DNA of 6,632 nucleotides from CALFUK01 sp964398295. GTDB taxonomy: Bacteria; Bacteroidota; Bacteroidia; Chitinophagales; Saprospiraceae. The position numbers and the translations under genes are program-made. The stretch's first letter is position 1, and the number at the start of each line of letters is the position of its first letter. The notes under the pieces were generated by a model. The model did not search any database, was not told where the DNA came from, and was given only the letters and a program-made list of their open reading frames with translations. The stretch covers positions 1 to 6,632 of the forward strand of contig CAYNMW010000220.1 of the NCBI GenBank assembly GCA_964398295.1. Direction: 5' to 3'. Positions 6,331 to 6,632 of the stretch are shown piece by piece.

Positions 6331-6632
6331 GTTAGAAACCTGATGGATTAGAAGATATAAAAGAGGAGCAACCATAAAAGTGTGGATAAGACATAAAAGA
6401 GGTTCTACATTCGTTCACTGAGTCTAAGGACTCCCTTCATCTTGGCGATTCTGATTTGAGTTGGTTAGAAACCTGATGGATAGAAGATACAAAAGGGGAG
6501 CAACCATAAAAGTCATAAAAGTGAGGATTAAGACATAAAAGAGGCCTATACATTTTTTCACTGAGCCAAAGGACTCACTTCATCTTGGCGATTCTGATTT
6601 GAGTTGGTTAGAAACCTGATGGATAGAAGATA
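6331..6632. repeat. Tandem repeat array, units of 133 and 143 bases plus a partial third
   Basis: GTTAGAAACCTGATGGAT or its close variant starts at 6331, 6464 and 6607, giving unit 1 (6331-6463), unit 2 (6464-6606) and a third copy cut by the window edge. In a hand alignment units 1 and 2 differ by about 11 substitutions, three single-base indels and one 9-base insertion. The two unit junctions (6435-6489 and 6578-6632) are identical over 55 bases, up to the end of the window. Each unit carries CATAAAAG direct repeats and a small hairpin (GAGTC-TAAG-GACTC at 6420-6433 in unit 1, degraded to TGAG...CTCA in unit 2). The junctions contain GGTT-AGA-AACC. No gene with a start codon is seen on either strand. 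The array starts 34 bases upstream of the ileS ATG and continues beyond the window. It could be a minisatellite or a dispersed intergenic repeat family. No transposase is present. Confidence 0.88.

Noticed and set aside
6388..6480. Plus-strand frame in the repeat (…KDSLHLGDSDLSWLET stop), readable in both units
   Set aside because: Neither unit offers a start codon, the differences between the copies are not clearly synonymous, and an indel shifts the frame upstream. It is more likely a by-product of the conserved block.
6331..6632. CRISPR array
   Set aside because: The period is 133-143 bases and almost the entire unit is repeated. There are no short repeats separated by unique spacers and no cas gene.
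6298..6632. T-box riboswitch controlling ileS
   Set aside because: T-boxes are mainly a Firmicutes/Actinobacteria feature. No specifier stem or T-box sequence is visible on the minus strand, and the likely leader is very short.

Overview
This window looks like AT-rich chromosomal DNA from a member of the Bacteroidota. Four things point there: a C-terminal type IX secretion (T9SS) sorting domain on one gene product, TAnnTTTG-type -7 promoter elements, starts without a Shine-Dalgarno sequence, and a long type 2 isoleucyl-tRNA synthetase. I cannot name the genus. I see no phage, plasmid, insertion sequence, CRISPR array or tRNA/rRNA gene.

Layout from left to right. Bases 1-522 (+) are the last 173 codons of a TetA-like major facilitator transporter, cut by the window edge. 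A short hairpin with a T-run follows it, and then a candidate promoter. Bases 670-2034 (+) encode a secreted FG-GAP/VCBS-type protein with a signal peptide, seven calcium-loop motifs (probably a seven-bladed propeller) and a T9SS type A sorting tail. A 237-base gap holds a strong imperfect hairpin, a possible promoter and a 38-codon reading frame of doubtful status. Bases 2272-2880 (+) encode an unrecognised 202-residue lipoprotein. A bidirectional terminator at 2905-2936 separates it from the convergent ileS gene, complete at 2947-6297 (-). Upstream of ileS, from about 6331 to the right edge, lies a non-coding tandem repeat of 133 and 143 bases plus a partial third copy.

The genes do not form an obvious operon or shared pathway. 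The three plus-strand genes are separated by 147 and 237 bases with their own candidate signals, and ileS faces them. The most interesting point is the ileS active site. The class I HIGH signature (HxGH) reads G-I-H-H, the swapped GXHH form reported for a subset of type 2 IleRS enzymes with extreme mupirocin resistance. The second point of interest is the tandem repeat next to the ileS start, which contains a 55-base block identical in both visible junction copies. I found no clear sign of a previously undescribed multi-gene system.
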